A DNA stretch of 64,000 nucleotides from Arachis hypogaea (Eukaryota; Streptophyta; Magnoliopsida; Fabales; Fabaceae): positions 131,677,132 to 131,741,131 of the forward strand of contig NC_092038.1 of NCBI RefSeq assembly GCF_003086295.3, written 5' to 3'. A program made the translations under genes and the position numbers. Numbering within the stretch: position 1 is the stretch's first letter; each line of letters starts with the position of its first letter. Shown here in pieces: positions 1 to 10,874 of this stretch. Below the pieces are notes generated by a model that was not told the origin of the DNA, searched no databases, and saw only the letters and a program-made list of their open reading frames with translations.

Positions 1-480
1 ATCAAAAGGTAAATAGGTATTCCCAAACAGCCCCTCCCCTAACCCAAAAAAAAATGAAAAATAAAAAAATTTTAGAACAGCAAGGGTGCAAAGTTGAGAA
101 ATTTAAACTAAAAAAATATTTAAGGAAAAAAAAAAGACCAAAGCATGAGGGGTACATTCCATTTGTAAAAGTGAAACATACAAGGAATAAATCCAGCAGA
201 GTAGAAAGAAGAGCTGAAATAACAATAAAATAATAATAAAGTGCATTTTGAGAGGAAAGAAGAGTGACGGACCTGTGGGTTAATGTCTGGCAGAGATGAC
301 AGAGAAGAAGAAGAAGGAAGAAGAAGAAGAGAGATTATTCTCTCAAATTTCTATTTTTCTTATATTCCTGTTGGTTTTGCAGTCCAGAAAGAAAGCCACA
401 AAAATGCAAAAAGAAACTATTAACAGAGTGTTAGTGTTGTTCTGGTGAGTGATTGAAAGGGGGTGAATGAAGAACAGAGC

Positions 481-500
481 AGAGAGAGAGAGAGAGAGAG
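481..500. repeat. (AG)10 microsatellite
   Basis: Ten perfect AG units. On the minus strand this is a CT tract, common in plant 5' leaders. Confidence 0.9.
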
Positions 501-642
501 GAAGCTCAAGGGCCTTCCATTAAGCACAAAGCAACAAAAGCTTTCAGGTTTTGTGCAGAGAACACATAAACACAAACTCAATAAATGAACCCCTTTTCTC
601 TCCTAACACTGTTACTATTACTGGTATTAGTATTACTGCATC

Positions 643-667
643 AAATTTAAATTTAAATTTAAATTAA
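643..667. repeat. (AAATTT)n short tandem repeat
   Basis: About four self-complementary AAATTT units in a row. Confidence 0.8.
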
Positions 668-714
668 ATAAAGCACATCAGAAAGAGGGCAAAACTGATA
701 ATATCATAAAGAAA

Positions 715-985
715 AAATAGATTAAAAAAATTATTTAGATTAAAAAAAATTATAATAAAAAAAATTATATTAATATTTTTGTATTTTTTATTTTTTTAAT
801 TAATCAGAAGATGAATTAGTGAATTATACTTATTTACATATTTTTTTATTTTCATCTTATTTTTTAGAAGAAAATATTTTGGTGGTTCTCATATTATTTT
901 TTTATTTCATTTTTTATCTAAATAACAAAAAAAATTATTTTTATTTTTATTTTTATTTCTTTTATACTATCTTGATCCAAACAAA
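715..985. mobile_element. MITE-like repeat, hAT-like GTTTGGAT/ATCCAAAC family
   Basis: The left part has repeated TTAGATTAAAAAAATTAT sequence and the right part ends in TTGATCCAAAC. The same arrangement recurs at 19609-20018, so this looks like a decayed member of the same MITE-like family. Exact ends and target duplications are not clear. Confidence 0.35.
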
Positions 986-2536
986 GTGTAAATTATGCTA
1001 CATTGGTGAATCTAATTCTTACATGTTTATTAAGCGGTTAAAAACGTATAATTCTCTCTTTTGTGTAGAAAAAAGTATATTTTTTTTAATTTTTCATTGA
1101 CTAATGTATTATTGTATGCTGAGATTTGAATTTAGATTTTCAACCATTACTTAAATAGATTAATAAATTAATCATTAAAGTATTAGATCAACCGAAATAT
1201 ATTAGAATTATTTTACTTATAGATTATGGCAAGGACACATGTTAAAAAATAAAAACAATTAAAATTTAAATGTTTATCAAAATCTAAAATTGTGATATTT
1301 TTAACATAATAATATTCTATAATTAATAAAATTTAATATTTTTAATAAATATTTAATCAATATCTTTTGAAAATAAATTTAATAATATAAAGATAAAATA
1401 TTATAAAAAATATTAACTAATATTAATAAAATTATTGTTCCCTAACATTTTTTTAATATACTAAATACATTAAAAGTTTTAAAAGTCATTATTTCTCCCT
1501 AGCTACATACATAATTTCCTTACCTTATTATACGAACCGGCTTATGAATTCATGATAAATTAATAAAAATTTATCGGTTTTGAAATTTATTATTTATTAT
1601 ATATTATTAATTTTATAATTAAAATATATTATATGTCATTCTTTATTGTAATTGAAATTAAATATTTTTTTAAATTAAAGAATTTTCTCTTTTTCTCTCT
1701 CCTTATTTCATTTATTCTATTTCTCTTATATATCATGATCAATGACTAATTATAATTTTGATAAATGAAGATATGACATTCTCTAATTTCAATTAAAATT
1801 AAAATTAAAATATAATTATATTATATTACTAATTTAACAACCAAAATTTGTTACACGACATTTTCTATTAAAAATTAAAATAAAATTTTTATTTAATTCC
1901 AAATTTGTTCCCCTTATTTTTCTAATCTATATTTTTATTTCTCTTCTTTCAAATATTTATTACATATAATTTGAAGAAAATACTAATATTGTGATTAATA
2001 ATAATTAGAATCAAGAATTAATTGTTTTAAAAAAATTAATTTTGAGTTAATTTTATAACTATCAATATAAATTTTTTTATACTAATGTTTGATTATATTT
2101 TTATATAAGAAAAAAATATTATTTATAAATAATAAATATAAAAATTAATTATTTTTATTTGTACAACAGATTTAATATCTAATCAAATATTGAAATATAC
2201 ACATTAAATTTTTTAAGTTTTAGATAATAAATGTTAAAACTAATTATTAATAAAAAATTAAAGTCTTTTACATGAAAATAATAACCAAAAAAATTATTAT
2301 TTTATTTTTTTATCTTCAAGAGATTTTAGTCTTTTCAGTTGATGGAAACTTTAGTTCCCTATAACCTTTTATAAAAATAATTTGATTCTATAAATATTGT
2401 GTTATAATTTATAATATCGACATAATTTTAAATTATTTATATTCTTGTATTGTTATTACGAACAAAAATATTAATAATTCTCTATTTTTAAATATCAACA
2501 TAAATTAAGAAATAACTAAAATATATTACGATTACC

Positions 2537-2745
2537 GAAGAAAACTTCATGTCCTAAGCTATTCAAGCTGTGATGTTGATGGACAGAAGGGACTGAGAGA
2601 GGAAAAAAAATAAGTTGTTCTCATTTTGAAAAGAATGAAAAATCCCTTAAAAGATATTTGAGTTATAACCCCTTATATACTATGTACTCCTTATGTACTC
2701 CTACTATATAAAAAAATACAAATAAAAAAAATAATCTAGGTAACA
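2537..2745 (-). repeat. 3' LTR of copia 1
   Basis: Direct repeat of 7540-7748. On the minus strand it begins TGTTACCTAG. It is preceded by the polypurine tract at 2746-2756. Confidence 0.85.
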
Positions 2746-4550
2746 CCCTTCCGCAAGCTAGAATTGTATAAATCTAACAATCCTAGCTTGGAAACATTAG
2801 TAGAGAAGGGACCCGGTGGTAGAGCTTTGGTAAGAAAATCAGCAAGTTGGTCTTGGGACCGAACCGGCATAAGATGAATGAGACCAGACAGATGTTTTTC
2901 ACGAACAATGTGGCAGTCTACTTCAATGTGTTTGGTTCTTTCATGGAAGATGGGATTGTTGGCAATATGAATAGCTGACTGGTTGTCACAGAATAGGGTG
3001 ATAGATTTTTGAAGCGGCAAACCAAGAAAATCCATTAAGAAAGACAACCAGCTAGCTTCACAAGTGGCAGCTGCAAGAGATCTATATTCAGCTTCTGCAG
3101 AGGACTTGGCAACAGTGGTTTGTTTCTTACTCTTCCAACTGACAAGAGAGCTTCCAAGCATGAAGCAATAACCAGAAACAGAGCGACGAGTATCGGCACA
3201 GGTAGCCCAGTCAGCATCGGTAAATCCGGTGAGATGCATATCAGAAGTAGAGGAGAAGAATAAACCAGTTGCAGGTCTACCTTTTAAGTATCGGAGCACA
3301 CGGAAAGCAGCCTGCAGGTGAGAGGTGGTTGCACAGTCCAAAAACTGACTCAAACGCCCCACAGCATAGGAGATATCAGGTCTAGTGTTTGTGAGGTAAA
3401 GGAGTCGGCCAATGAGTTGTCTGTAAGTAGTGTTGTCTGTTAAAATGGTACCCGACTCCTTCGAGAGTTTCTGACTATAATCAAATGGAGTGGAGAGAGG
3501 CTTGCAATCCAGATAACCAAAATACTTGAGAAGGTCCATGGCATACTTCCGTTGATAAATGTGAATTCCCGAGTTGGAGCGTGCGACTTCCATTCCCAAG
3601 AAGTACTTGAGATCACCAAGGTCTTTTATTTTAAACTTGTCATCTAAAATCTGCTTGATGGAATTGATTTCACCAATGTTATCACCGGTTAAAACCAAAT
3701 CATCCACATATACTAGGATGGCAGTGAAGCCTTCAGAAGATTTCTTGATGAAGAGAGAATGATCATCAAAAAACTGCTTATAACCAGCATCAACAAGAGT
3801 CTGAGTGAGCTTAATATTCCATTGCCTGCTAGCTTGCTTAAGTCCATATAGAGACTTTTGTAATTTGCAGACCAAACCTGGTTGTGACACATCCAAACCG
3901 GGTGGTATCCGCATGTAAACTTCCTTGTCCAAATCTCCATGAAGGAAGGCAGTGTTGACGTCCAGCTGTTTCAAATGCCATTTCTTTGCCGCTGCCAATG
4001 CCAATATTACTCGTAGAGTAGTCATTTTGACAACTGGACTAAATGTATCACCATAATCCACTCCTTGCACTTGAGTGAATCCTTTTGCAACTAGCCTGGC
4101 TTTGTGCCTTTCTATGGTGCCATCGGGATTGAATTTCACCCGAAAAATCCATTTGCAACCCACAGCCTTCTTGCCTTTTGGAAGTTCAGCGAGACACCAA
4201 GTTCTATTCTGATCCAGAGCTGCTAATTCAGCTTGTATTGTCTTTCTCCAGCATTCATGTGCAGCCGCTTCCTCATAGGTGCTAGGTTCTGAATTTGAGG
4301 TGATAGCTAGAGAAAGAGACTTATATTCTTGGTTTAGTTTATCATATGATAAATATTGTGAGATAGGATATAAAGTGTTAGAGTTGGCAAAGTTGCTAGG
4401 ATGCGTTGTGTGGGTTATCATACAATGGTAGTCCTTCAAATAAGCAGGCGATCTCTTGACCCTTTCAGATTTTCTAGTGATGCAGTCATGCGGGATGATG
4501 TAGTTGTGATGCAGGTGCAGTGTTGGTGTGTGGGGTGCTAGTGGGTGCAA
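2736..4550 (-). pseudogene. Copia 1 reverse transcriptase and RNase H
   Basis: An open frame of about 604 codons. Near the start is a linker ending in KRSPAYLKDYHC. The copia-type reverse transcriptase follows, with GCKWIFRVK, RLVAKGFTQ, LDVNTAFLHGDL and the catalytic YVDDLVLTGD. RNase H follows, with FTDADWA, SSAEAEYRSLA and the LFCDNQSAIHIA block. The enzyme would copy element RNA to DNA in cytoplasmic particles. The domain itself looks intact, but it is out of frame with the integrase ORF upstream. The frame change lies in the proline/threonine-rich linker at 4486-4550, so a normal gag-pol polyprotein could not form without frameshifting. The stop lies just inside the 3' LTR. Confidence 0.85.
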
Positions 4551-6210
4551 TGGTATGTGAGGAAATAGGTGAATGCATTGAGCTTGAGAGATCTACAGTT
4601 GAATCTGTGAGTGTGGTATGTGTAGGTGATGGCAAATGATGTGTGGATGGTGTATCATATTGAAAAATGTCAATGCATTGTGGAAGAAGAGTGGGTGTCA
4701 TAGTTTCAGTGCTTGTGGAATGTGAAAATGGAAAATGAGTTTCATAGAAAGTTACATTTCTAGATATGAAAATTTCTTTTGACTTCAAATTAATAAGTCG
4801 AAAACCCTTTGTTCCAAATTTGAAACCGAGAAATGCTGCTTTTCTAGCTCTTGGGTCCAATTTTGTTCTTGAATTTGTTAACGTGGAGGCATATGCAAGA
4901 GAACCAAATACTCTTAAATCTGAAAGATTGGGTAATGTACCATACAAAACCTTATAAGGACTGACATTATCCAATTTAATACTGGGCAGCCTATTAATTA
5001 GGTGAATAGCGTGAGCAACTGCGTATTGCCAAAAACAAAGTGGAATTCCTGATTGAAATAACAGTGCTCGAGCAACACCTAAAATGTGCTGGTGTTTTCT
5101 CTCTACAATTCCATTTTGCTCTGGTGTTTCTACACAAGAAGTTTGGTGTAGAATGCCAGTTGATGCAAAATAGGACTTTAGAGTGAATTCTGGTCCATTG
5201 TCAGTTCTTATACACTTAACTTGTTTTTCAAATTGTACTTTGACAAAATTTACAAAGTTAATAACCAATTGTGATGCCTCAGATTTTGTTTTCATAAAAA
5301 AAGTCCAAGTAAATCTACTCTTGCCATCCACCACAGTCAAAAAATATCTATGTCCTTCATTGGAAGGGACAGAAATGGGACCCCAGATATCCATATGAAC
5401 TAAATCAAAACAATTCTTTATTTCAGTTGTGCTAAGATCAAAAGATAGCTTCTTTTGTTTTGCAAAATGACATGAGTCACAAGGAAATGTTGAAGCAGTG
5501 CAATCTATAAAAGGATAATCTTTTTTCATTAAAATTAGTCTATGCATAGGTATATGTCCTAATCTAAGATGCCAAATTTTGTTATGCTCAGTTTGTGAAG
5601 ATGCTATGTTATGAGTAGTGGTAGAAGCTGCTGCCAATGAAGCTTGCTTTATTGAAGGGGATTGAAGGTGAAAGCATTCTATTTCTCTACTCATTGTATA
5701 TAGCCCATCTCCGCACTTAGCAATGCCAATCATCTTTGATGTGGATTGATCCTGTATCTCACAACACTTATCATTGATTAACATTTGACAATGTAAATTT
5801 GAGGTTAATTTTGACACAGAAATCAATTTGAAATCAAAGGAGGGAATGTACAAAACATTTTTGAGAAAAAAAATTTTAGAAAATATGATTGTGCCAACAA
5901 TGGTGCTCACAGTTTTGGTTCCATTTGGCAATATCACATTTATTGGAGCAATATTTTGAAAACTTGCAAAATCTTTTAAGTCAAAAGTCACATGATCTGT
6001 CGCACCAGAGTCAATGACCCATAGTGCAGATTTTGGAGTTATAATACTCATAATTCTTGTATTAAATTGTAATACAATGATTTTACCTGGAGTGGAGGTC
6101 TGAATAGAATTAACCTGATTTGCATTATGAGGTTGTTGCTGCACACTTTTGCCTTTGATCAGCTCCAACAAGGCAAATTTTTGTTCTGGAGTGAATTCAG
6201 AGCTTGACAT
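4486..6210 (-). pseudogene. Copia 1 protease and integrase
   Basis: An open frame of 574 codons in the same frame as gag. The protease site is at about residue 85 (WVIDSGATDH). The GAG-pre-integrase zinc motif follows (WHLRLGH plus CDSCHFAK). The integrase catalytic core has HMDIWGP, RTDNGPEF and the glutamate in ETPEQNGIVERKHQ, giving a complete DDE set. The C-terminal GFKFGTKGFR block is also present. Integrase would insert the cDNA. The frame ends in a low-complexity Ser/Thr/Pro tail where the downstream RT frame should continue, so a frameshift has separated the two halves of pol. Confidence 0.85.
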
Positions 6211-6237
6211 TCCAATGTTCTCTTGGAGGCAATTGAG

Positions 6238-7284
6238 CTAGGGGTGTTTATCATTGAGTACATTAGCAATTGTGGTGGGATGTTGCTGCCGCTGCTGGAA
6301 ATGGGAGGGGTACCCATGTTTCTTATAGCACACATCTTCTATGTGGCCAAGTTTGTTGCAATAAGAACATACTATCTTAACTCCACGCCCTCTACCACCT
6401 TGACTTGATCTCCCTCGCCCTCTTCCTCTGCCTTTATTAGATGAGGAATTGAGCACTTGTGATGTAGTTGTATTTTGAGTGGAATTGAACAAAATTTTAT
6501 TGTTGTCCATGTTGGTCAACTGTCTCTCTTGCTGTGTTAGCATAGAAAATACTGTGTTTAGGTCTGGTAGGGGTGACATGAGCATGATTTGTGATCTGAC
6601 GGTAGAGTATTGTTCGTTCAATCCTCTCAAAAGTCTGACTACTTGATCTTCATCTCTGTATTCTCTTATTTTTGATAGTCCGCAAGAGCATGACTCTGCA
6701 CATCCGACACAGTTTGGAATGGATCTGAAATTGTTGAGCTCCTCCCAGATCTGTTTGAGCCTTGTGTAATAATCAGTGATGGTCAGATCACCTTGCTTGA
6801 TGGCAAAAAGTTTCTCCTGGAGTTCTGCAATTCTGAACCTGTCCCCTTGGTAGTACTTGTGCTTAAGTTCCTCCCACAAATCAACAGCAACATTGTTCCA
6901 CATAACACTATCACGAATTCCAGGACTTAATGAAAGATTGATCCAAGAAACAATCAAATTGTTGCATCCTTCCCATGCCTCAGATTCAACATTATTATTC
7001 TCAGGTTTTCTTATGGTACCATCAATAAATTTCAATTTGTTCTTCGAACTCAGTGCTCTAATCATAGCATGACTCCAACTACCATAATTGTTAGGTGTTA
7101 ACACGATTGAAATAATCGGTGTACCTGTATTTTCTCCCGGATGGATAAAATAAGGGCTTGATTGATCTTGAATTCGACTTGTGTTGTTCTTCGAAATCTG
7201 AGACTGAAGAGTAGTGAGTTGATGGAGGAGATTGGCTAGTGCGTTTACATCCATCTGTACTGCGTTGCTCTGATTGTCAGCCAT
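6238..7284 (-). pseudogene. Copia 1 gag capsid protein
   Basis: 348 codons. The N-terminal region at about residues 45-95 (FIHPGENTGTPIIS and NYGSWSHAM) matches the plant copia gag N-terminal domain. A UBN2-type central domain follows (LKHKYYQGDRFRIAELQ). A CCHC zinc knuckle lies near residue 310 (CSYCNKLGHIEDVC), after an RGRGRGRS basic stretch. Gag packages element RNA. It ends at a TAG codon (6240-6238) that is in frame with the protease-integrase ORF beginning only nine codons later. Plant copia elements usually encode gag-pol as one frame, so this stop is probably a mutation, although it could also make free gag. Confidence 0.85.
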
Positions 7285-7539
7285 TGTTGAGAAATCAATG
7301 AATCACAGAATAATGGGGATCCAGATCTTCTTCCTTTTAACTCGTTGATCGGAACAGCTATGTTCAAACAAGAAAGAATCTTGTGAAATAGCCTCTCATC
7401 AAACTCTATTGGGTGAGTCTAAAGGAAGAGGTAAGAAAAGGGAAAAGAAAATTTCGAAAGAAAAATTAGGAAAAGAAAGAAAATGGCAAAATTGGCAACT
7501 AGATTCACAGCTTGATTGCTTTCCACGCTCACCGCACCA
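7285..7539 (-). other. Copia 1 untranslated leader and primer-binding region
   Basis: Sequence between the gag start and the 5' LTR. On the minus strand the LTR is followed by TGGTGCGGTGAG. It starts with TGG, as a primer-binding site should, but it is not the usual initiator-Met site. I cannot assign the tRNA. Confidence 0.5.
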
Positions 7540-7748
7540 TGAGAAAACTTCATGCCCTAAGCTATTCAAGCTGTGATGTTGATGGCTAGAAGGGACTGAG
7601 AGAGGAAAAATAATAAGTTGTTCTCATTTTGAAAAGAATGAAAAATCCCTTAAAAAATATTTGAGTTATAACCCCTTATATACTATGTACTCCTTATGTA
7701 CTCCTACTATATAAAAAAATACAAATAAAAAAAATAATCTAGGTAACA
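7540..7748 (-). repeat. 5' LTR of copia 1
   Basis: TG...CA-bounded repeat matching 2537-2745. It would carry the element's promoter, directed leftward. Confidence 0.85.
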
Positions 7749-8087
7749 AACATAAAGTTGTTTTATAAAATTATCTTTAATTATTCTTAATTTATTTTCT
7801 CTTCTATTATTATCGTATTAATAACTCCTTTATACACTTATTCAATACAATAAGAGTATGATTGAAGGGGGCAAAAAAAGGTAATGCATTCCCAAACTTG
7901 AAATAGTCACTTACTCTCGTGAAAAAATAAAATTTAAAAGATATTCAGTTATTTAATAACAGGAATTTTAGAGGATGAATAAATAATTTTTTGTCAAAAG
8001 TTCCTTAATAATTTAATTTAATATACTAAAATTTTGACTTTCTATCGGTTTTTGCACACCAACATACATATACTAATCAATATAATC
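7749..8087. other. AT-rich spacer between two head-to-head copia elements
   Basis: No coding signal. The 5' LTRs of copia 1 (leftward) and copia 2 (rightward) face away from each other across this gap. Confidence 0.7.
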
Positions 8088-8092
8088 ATTAT

Positions 8093-8389
8093 TATTAAAC
8101 CACTCTTCCACCTTAACCCATGATAACAATAAAGACGTCTCACGACCCACAAATTCAACCCAACAGAATACACAAATTAAATTATAATTTAGTCTTTATC
8201 TTATCTTATAGTTATCTTTATCTTTATCTCTATCTTATCTTTATCTACTTTTATCTTTCATAGGTCAATACTCTATATATACTTAGTTTTACCTTCATAG
8301 TTTACAATTTTCATTCAATAATCAATAAAATTTCTTCATCTTTTTCTTTCACAATTTTCTTATTTTGCTATTCTTTCACAATTTTATTA
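8093..8389 (+). repeat. 5' LTR of copia 2
   Basis: 297 bp, starting TATTAAACC and ending TTTTATTA. It contains a TATA-like CTATATATACTTAG near 8272-8285. It matches 11908-12204 with seven substitutions and no indels. Confidence 0.92.
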
Positions 8390-8404
8390 TGGTATCAGAG
8401 CTCC
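8390..8404 (+). promoter_or_regulatory. Primer-binding site, initiator tRNA-Met
   Basis: TGGTATCAGAGCTCC directly after the LTR is the standard plant copia site complementary to the initiator tRNA-Met 3' end. Confidence 0.92.
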
Positions 8405-8425
8405 TCTTGAGCTCTGCTGACATCC

Positions 8426-8716
8426 ATGGATCAAGGAGAAAGGGCACACCAGCAACTTCATTCAGAGTCTCTTTTGGACCTTTCGTCAGTCCAACACTTT
8501 TCTTTCATGGCACTTCCTTTCAATGAAGAAGCTCGTCCTTCAAACCAACTTGAGTTTCTGCCAAGTCCAACTACTCATTATCTTTGTTCTTTCAATACCT
8601 TTTCTACTGTTAACAATTCTTCAAATCGAGATTCATTCTTGAATACTTGGATCATTGATTCTGGTGCCACAGATCACATTGCATCAAATTTGTCTTGGTT
8701 TATTTCTTACACATAA
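8426..8716 (+). pseudogene. Copia 2 remnant leader and protease
   Basis: The ATG is only 36 bp after the primer site. About 75 residues without capsid or zinc-knuckle motifs are followed by the protease motif WIIDSGATDH. A typical copia gag of about 350 residues is missing, so most of gag was deleted. The frame stops at TAA 8714-8716. Recognisable protease sequence (VHLPNGSRTT) continues after the stop in the same frame and then shifts frame before 8795. Confidence 0.8.
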
Positions 8717-8794
8717 ATTTCTCCTATTATTGTTCATTTACCAAATGGTTCTCGAACTACTGTTTCTTATAGGCATCGTGCAATTTTCACCATC

Positions 8795-9746
8795 CTTGGT
8801 TCTTCATGATGTTCTTTATTTACCTCATTTCAACTTTAATATTATTTCTGTTTCAAAAATTACTTCAGCACTCATATGTGAACTCACTTTTTCATCTTCT
8901 TCTTGCACTCTACAGAGCAACAATTTGGGGACAATTGATTTGGCCAGAATGAGAGAGGGATTATATGTCTTTGAACCCAATTTTGGTAAAAATTCATCCA
9001 CTACACACTCCATAAATTCTATCCAATCTCCACCCATTACACCTTCCAATATATGGCATTTTCGTTTAGGACACCTTTCCGGGCAAAGGCTTAATCATTT
9101 ACATAAACAATTTCCTTTTATCTCTATGCATCATGACGAAGCTTGTGATATTTGTCATCTTTCTAAACAAATGAAACTTTCATTTTCTCAAAGTTTTAAC
9201 AAAGCCAATGCAAGTTTTGATTTATTACACTTTGATATTTGGGGTCCGTTTCGACAAAATTCTATTCATAATCATAAATATTTTTTTACTATTGTTGATG
9301 ATTTTAGCCGTTTTATATGGGTTACTTTATTAAAATCAAAAGGAGAAGTACAAAATCAAATAAAAAATTTTATTACTTTAATTGAAACACAATTCAACTC
9401 CAAAGTCAAAACTATTCGTTCCGATAATGGACCAGAATTTATTTTACCTGATTTTTATGCTTCAAAGGGCATCATTCATCAACGTAGTTGTGTTGAAACT
9501 CCTCAACAAAATGGAAGGGTAGAACGCAAGCATCAACATATTTTGAATATAGCTCGTGCTCTTATGTTTCAATCTAATTTACCATCATCTTTTTGGTCTT
9601 ATGCTGTTAGACATGCTGTTTATTTACTTAATAGAGTTCTATCATCCGCAATTAATTTTAAAACACCATTTGAGATTTTATTCAATCATCCACCAAATTA
9701 TCATGACATTAAAGTTTTTGGATGTTTATGTTTTGTTTCTACCTAA
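8795..9746 (+). pseudogene. Copia 2 end of protease and integrase
   Basis: Homology resumes in a new frame with LHDVLYLPHFNFNIISVSK. The pre-integrase motif follows (WHFRLGHLSG, CDICHLSKQ), then the integrase core with FDIWGP, RSDNGPEF and the glutamate in ETPQQNGRVERKHQ. The DDE residues are all present. The frame stops at TAA 9744-9746, but integrase sequence continues in the same frame beyond it, so this is a nonsense mutation. Confidence 0.85.
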
Positions 9747-10604
9747 ATGGCAAATAGATCAAAATTTGATCCAAGAGCCAAAAAGGCTGTATTTATTGGC
9801 TTTCAATCTGGTTTTAAAGGGTATATTGTTTATGTTTTAGAAGATAAAAGAATTGAGATTTCTAGAAACGTGATTTTTTATGAAAAGATCTTGCCCTTAG
9901 TCACAAAAAATGTCCAATTCCAGACACTCAGCCCAACATTGCCAAACACACCTTCTCAAAAACAAGATTTAGTTAGTCTTCCAGTTGAACCCTCACCTAT
10001 ACCCATTGACCCAACTCCACCTAGTTCTTTATTTTCTCCAACAACCTCTCCTTCTTCCTCACTATCGTTTCCTAACCAAGTTGAACCCATGACCACCGAA
10101 TCACTTTCAACACTAGACACCAGTCCACCATCACCTTCTCATCCCCCGTCACCTTCTTCACCACCTGAGCAACCCCATCCTCGTCATTTTGACCGGCCTC
10201 ACCGACCTCCAGCATATCTCTCTGATTACTTGTGTAATTCCTCTCTCATCTCTACAAATCAATCTCCCTCAAAGTGCAAGTACCCTTTATCTTCAGTTAT
10301 GTCTTTTTCTTCTCTTTCATCTTCACATAAAAGGTTTCTTTTATCTCTACATTCTGACGTTGAGCCAAAGTCTTTTAAGGACGCCAATCAACACTCTAAT
10401 TGGCGTAGTGCTATGAAAGATGAGTTGGATGCTCTTGAGCTGAACAAAACTTGGCGTCTTGTTGATTGCCCTGCAGGGGTTAAGCCGGTTGGATGTAAAT
10501 GGGTCTATCGCATCAAACGCAAGCCTGACGGTTCAGTTGATCGATATAAAGCACGCCTTGTGGCTAAAGGGTTCACTCAAACTGAAGGTGTTGATTTCTT
10601 GTAA
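9747..10604 (+). pseudogene. Copia 2 integrase C-terminus, linker and start of RT
   Basis: Same frame as the integrase ORF. It begins with KFDPRAKKAVFIGFQSGFKGY, the copia integrase C-terminal block. A long Pro/Ser-rich linker (about residues 60-150) follows, then the RT start with WRLVDCPAGVKPVGCKWVYR and RLVAKGFTQ. It stops at TAA 10602-10604, where the family normally has an acidic residue before TFSPVVK. Confidence 0.85.
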
Positions 10605-10874
10605 ACTTTCTCCCCTGTTGTCAAGCCTGCCACTATCAGATTAGTTTTGGCATTGGCCTCTATGAAGCATTGGCCTATACATCAGTTGGATGTCAATAAT
10701 GCTTTCTTACATGGGGATCTTTCTGAGGATGTTTATATGACTCTGCCACCCGAATTTATATCTCCTCAACCGAATCAATGCTGTAAGCTACTAAAGTCAC
10801 TGTATGGTTTACGACAATCTAGTTGTATGTGGTATGACAAACTTTCTCATCTTTTGCTATCTCATGGATATTAG
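10605..10874 (+). pseudogene. Copia 2 central RT segment
   Basis: Continues in frame after the TAA with TFSPVVKPATIRLVLALAS, LDVNNAFLHGDLSEDVYM and KLLKSLYGLRQSS. It ends at TAG 10872-10874, after which RT sequence again continues in frame. Confidence 0.85.

Larger units (their letters stand above)
1..2536. other. AT-rich spacer, no supported gene
   Basis: No ORF here resembles a protein. Positions about 270-500 are purine-rich on the plus strand (CT-rich on the minus strand), the composition often seen in a plant 5' UTR. A minus-strand gene starting here and running out of the left edge is possible but unproven. The rest is A/T-rich sequence with short repeats. Confidence 0.6.
2537..7748 (-). 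mobile_element. Ty1-copia LTR retrotransposon, near complete (copia 1)
   Basis: Two direct repeats of about 209 bp flank gag, protease, integrase, reverse transcriptase and RNase H in copia order, all on the minus strand. The two LTRs differ at about 7 positions (about 3%). A polypurine tract, GCGGAAGGG on the minus strand, abuts the left (3') LTR. No matching target duplication is visible, and the outer end of the left LTR has lost the terminal TG seen in the right copy, so that edge is altered. The polyprotein is broken by one in-frame UAG after gag and one frameshift between integrase and reverse transcriptase, so it is not obviously autonomous now. Confidence 0.9.

Noticed and set aside
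819..1100. 93-codon Phe/Tyr-rich ORF
   Set aside because: AT-rich composition gives such ORFs by chance; no domain.
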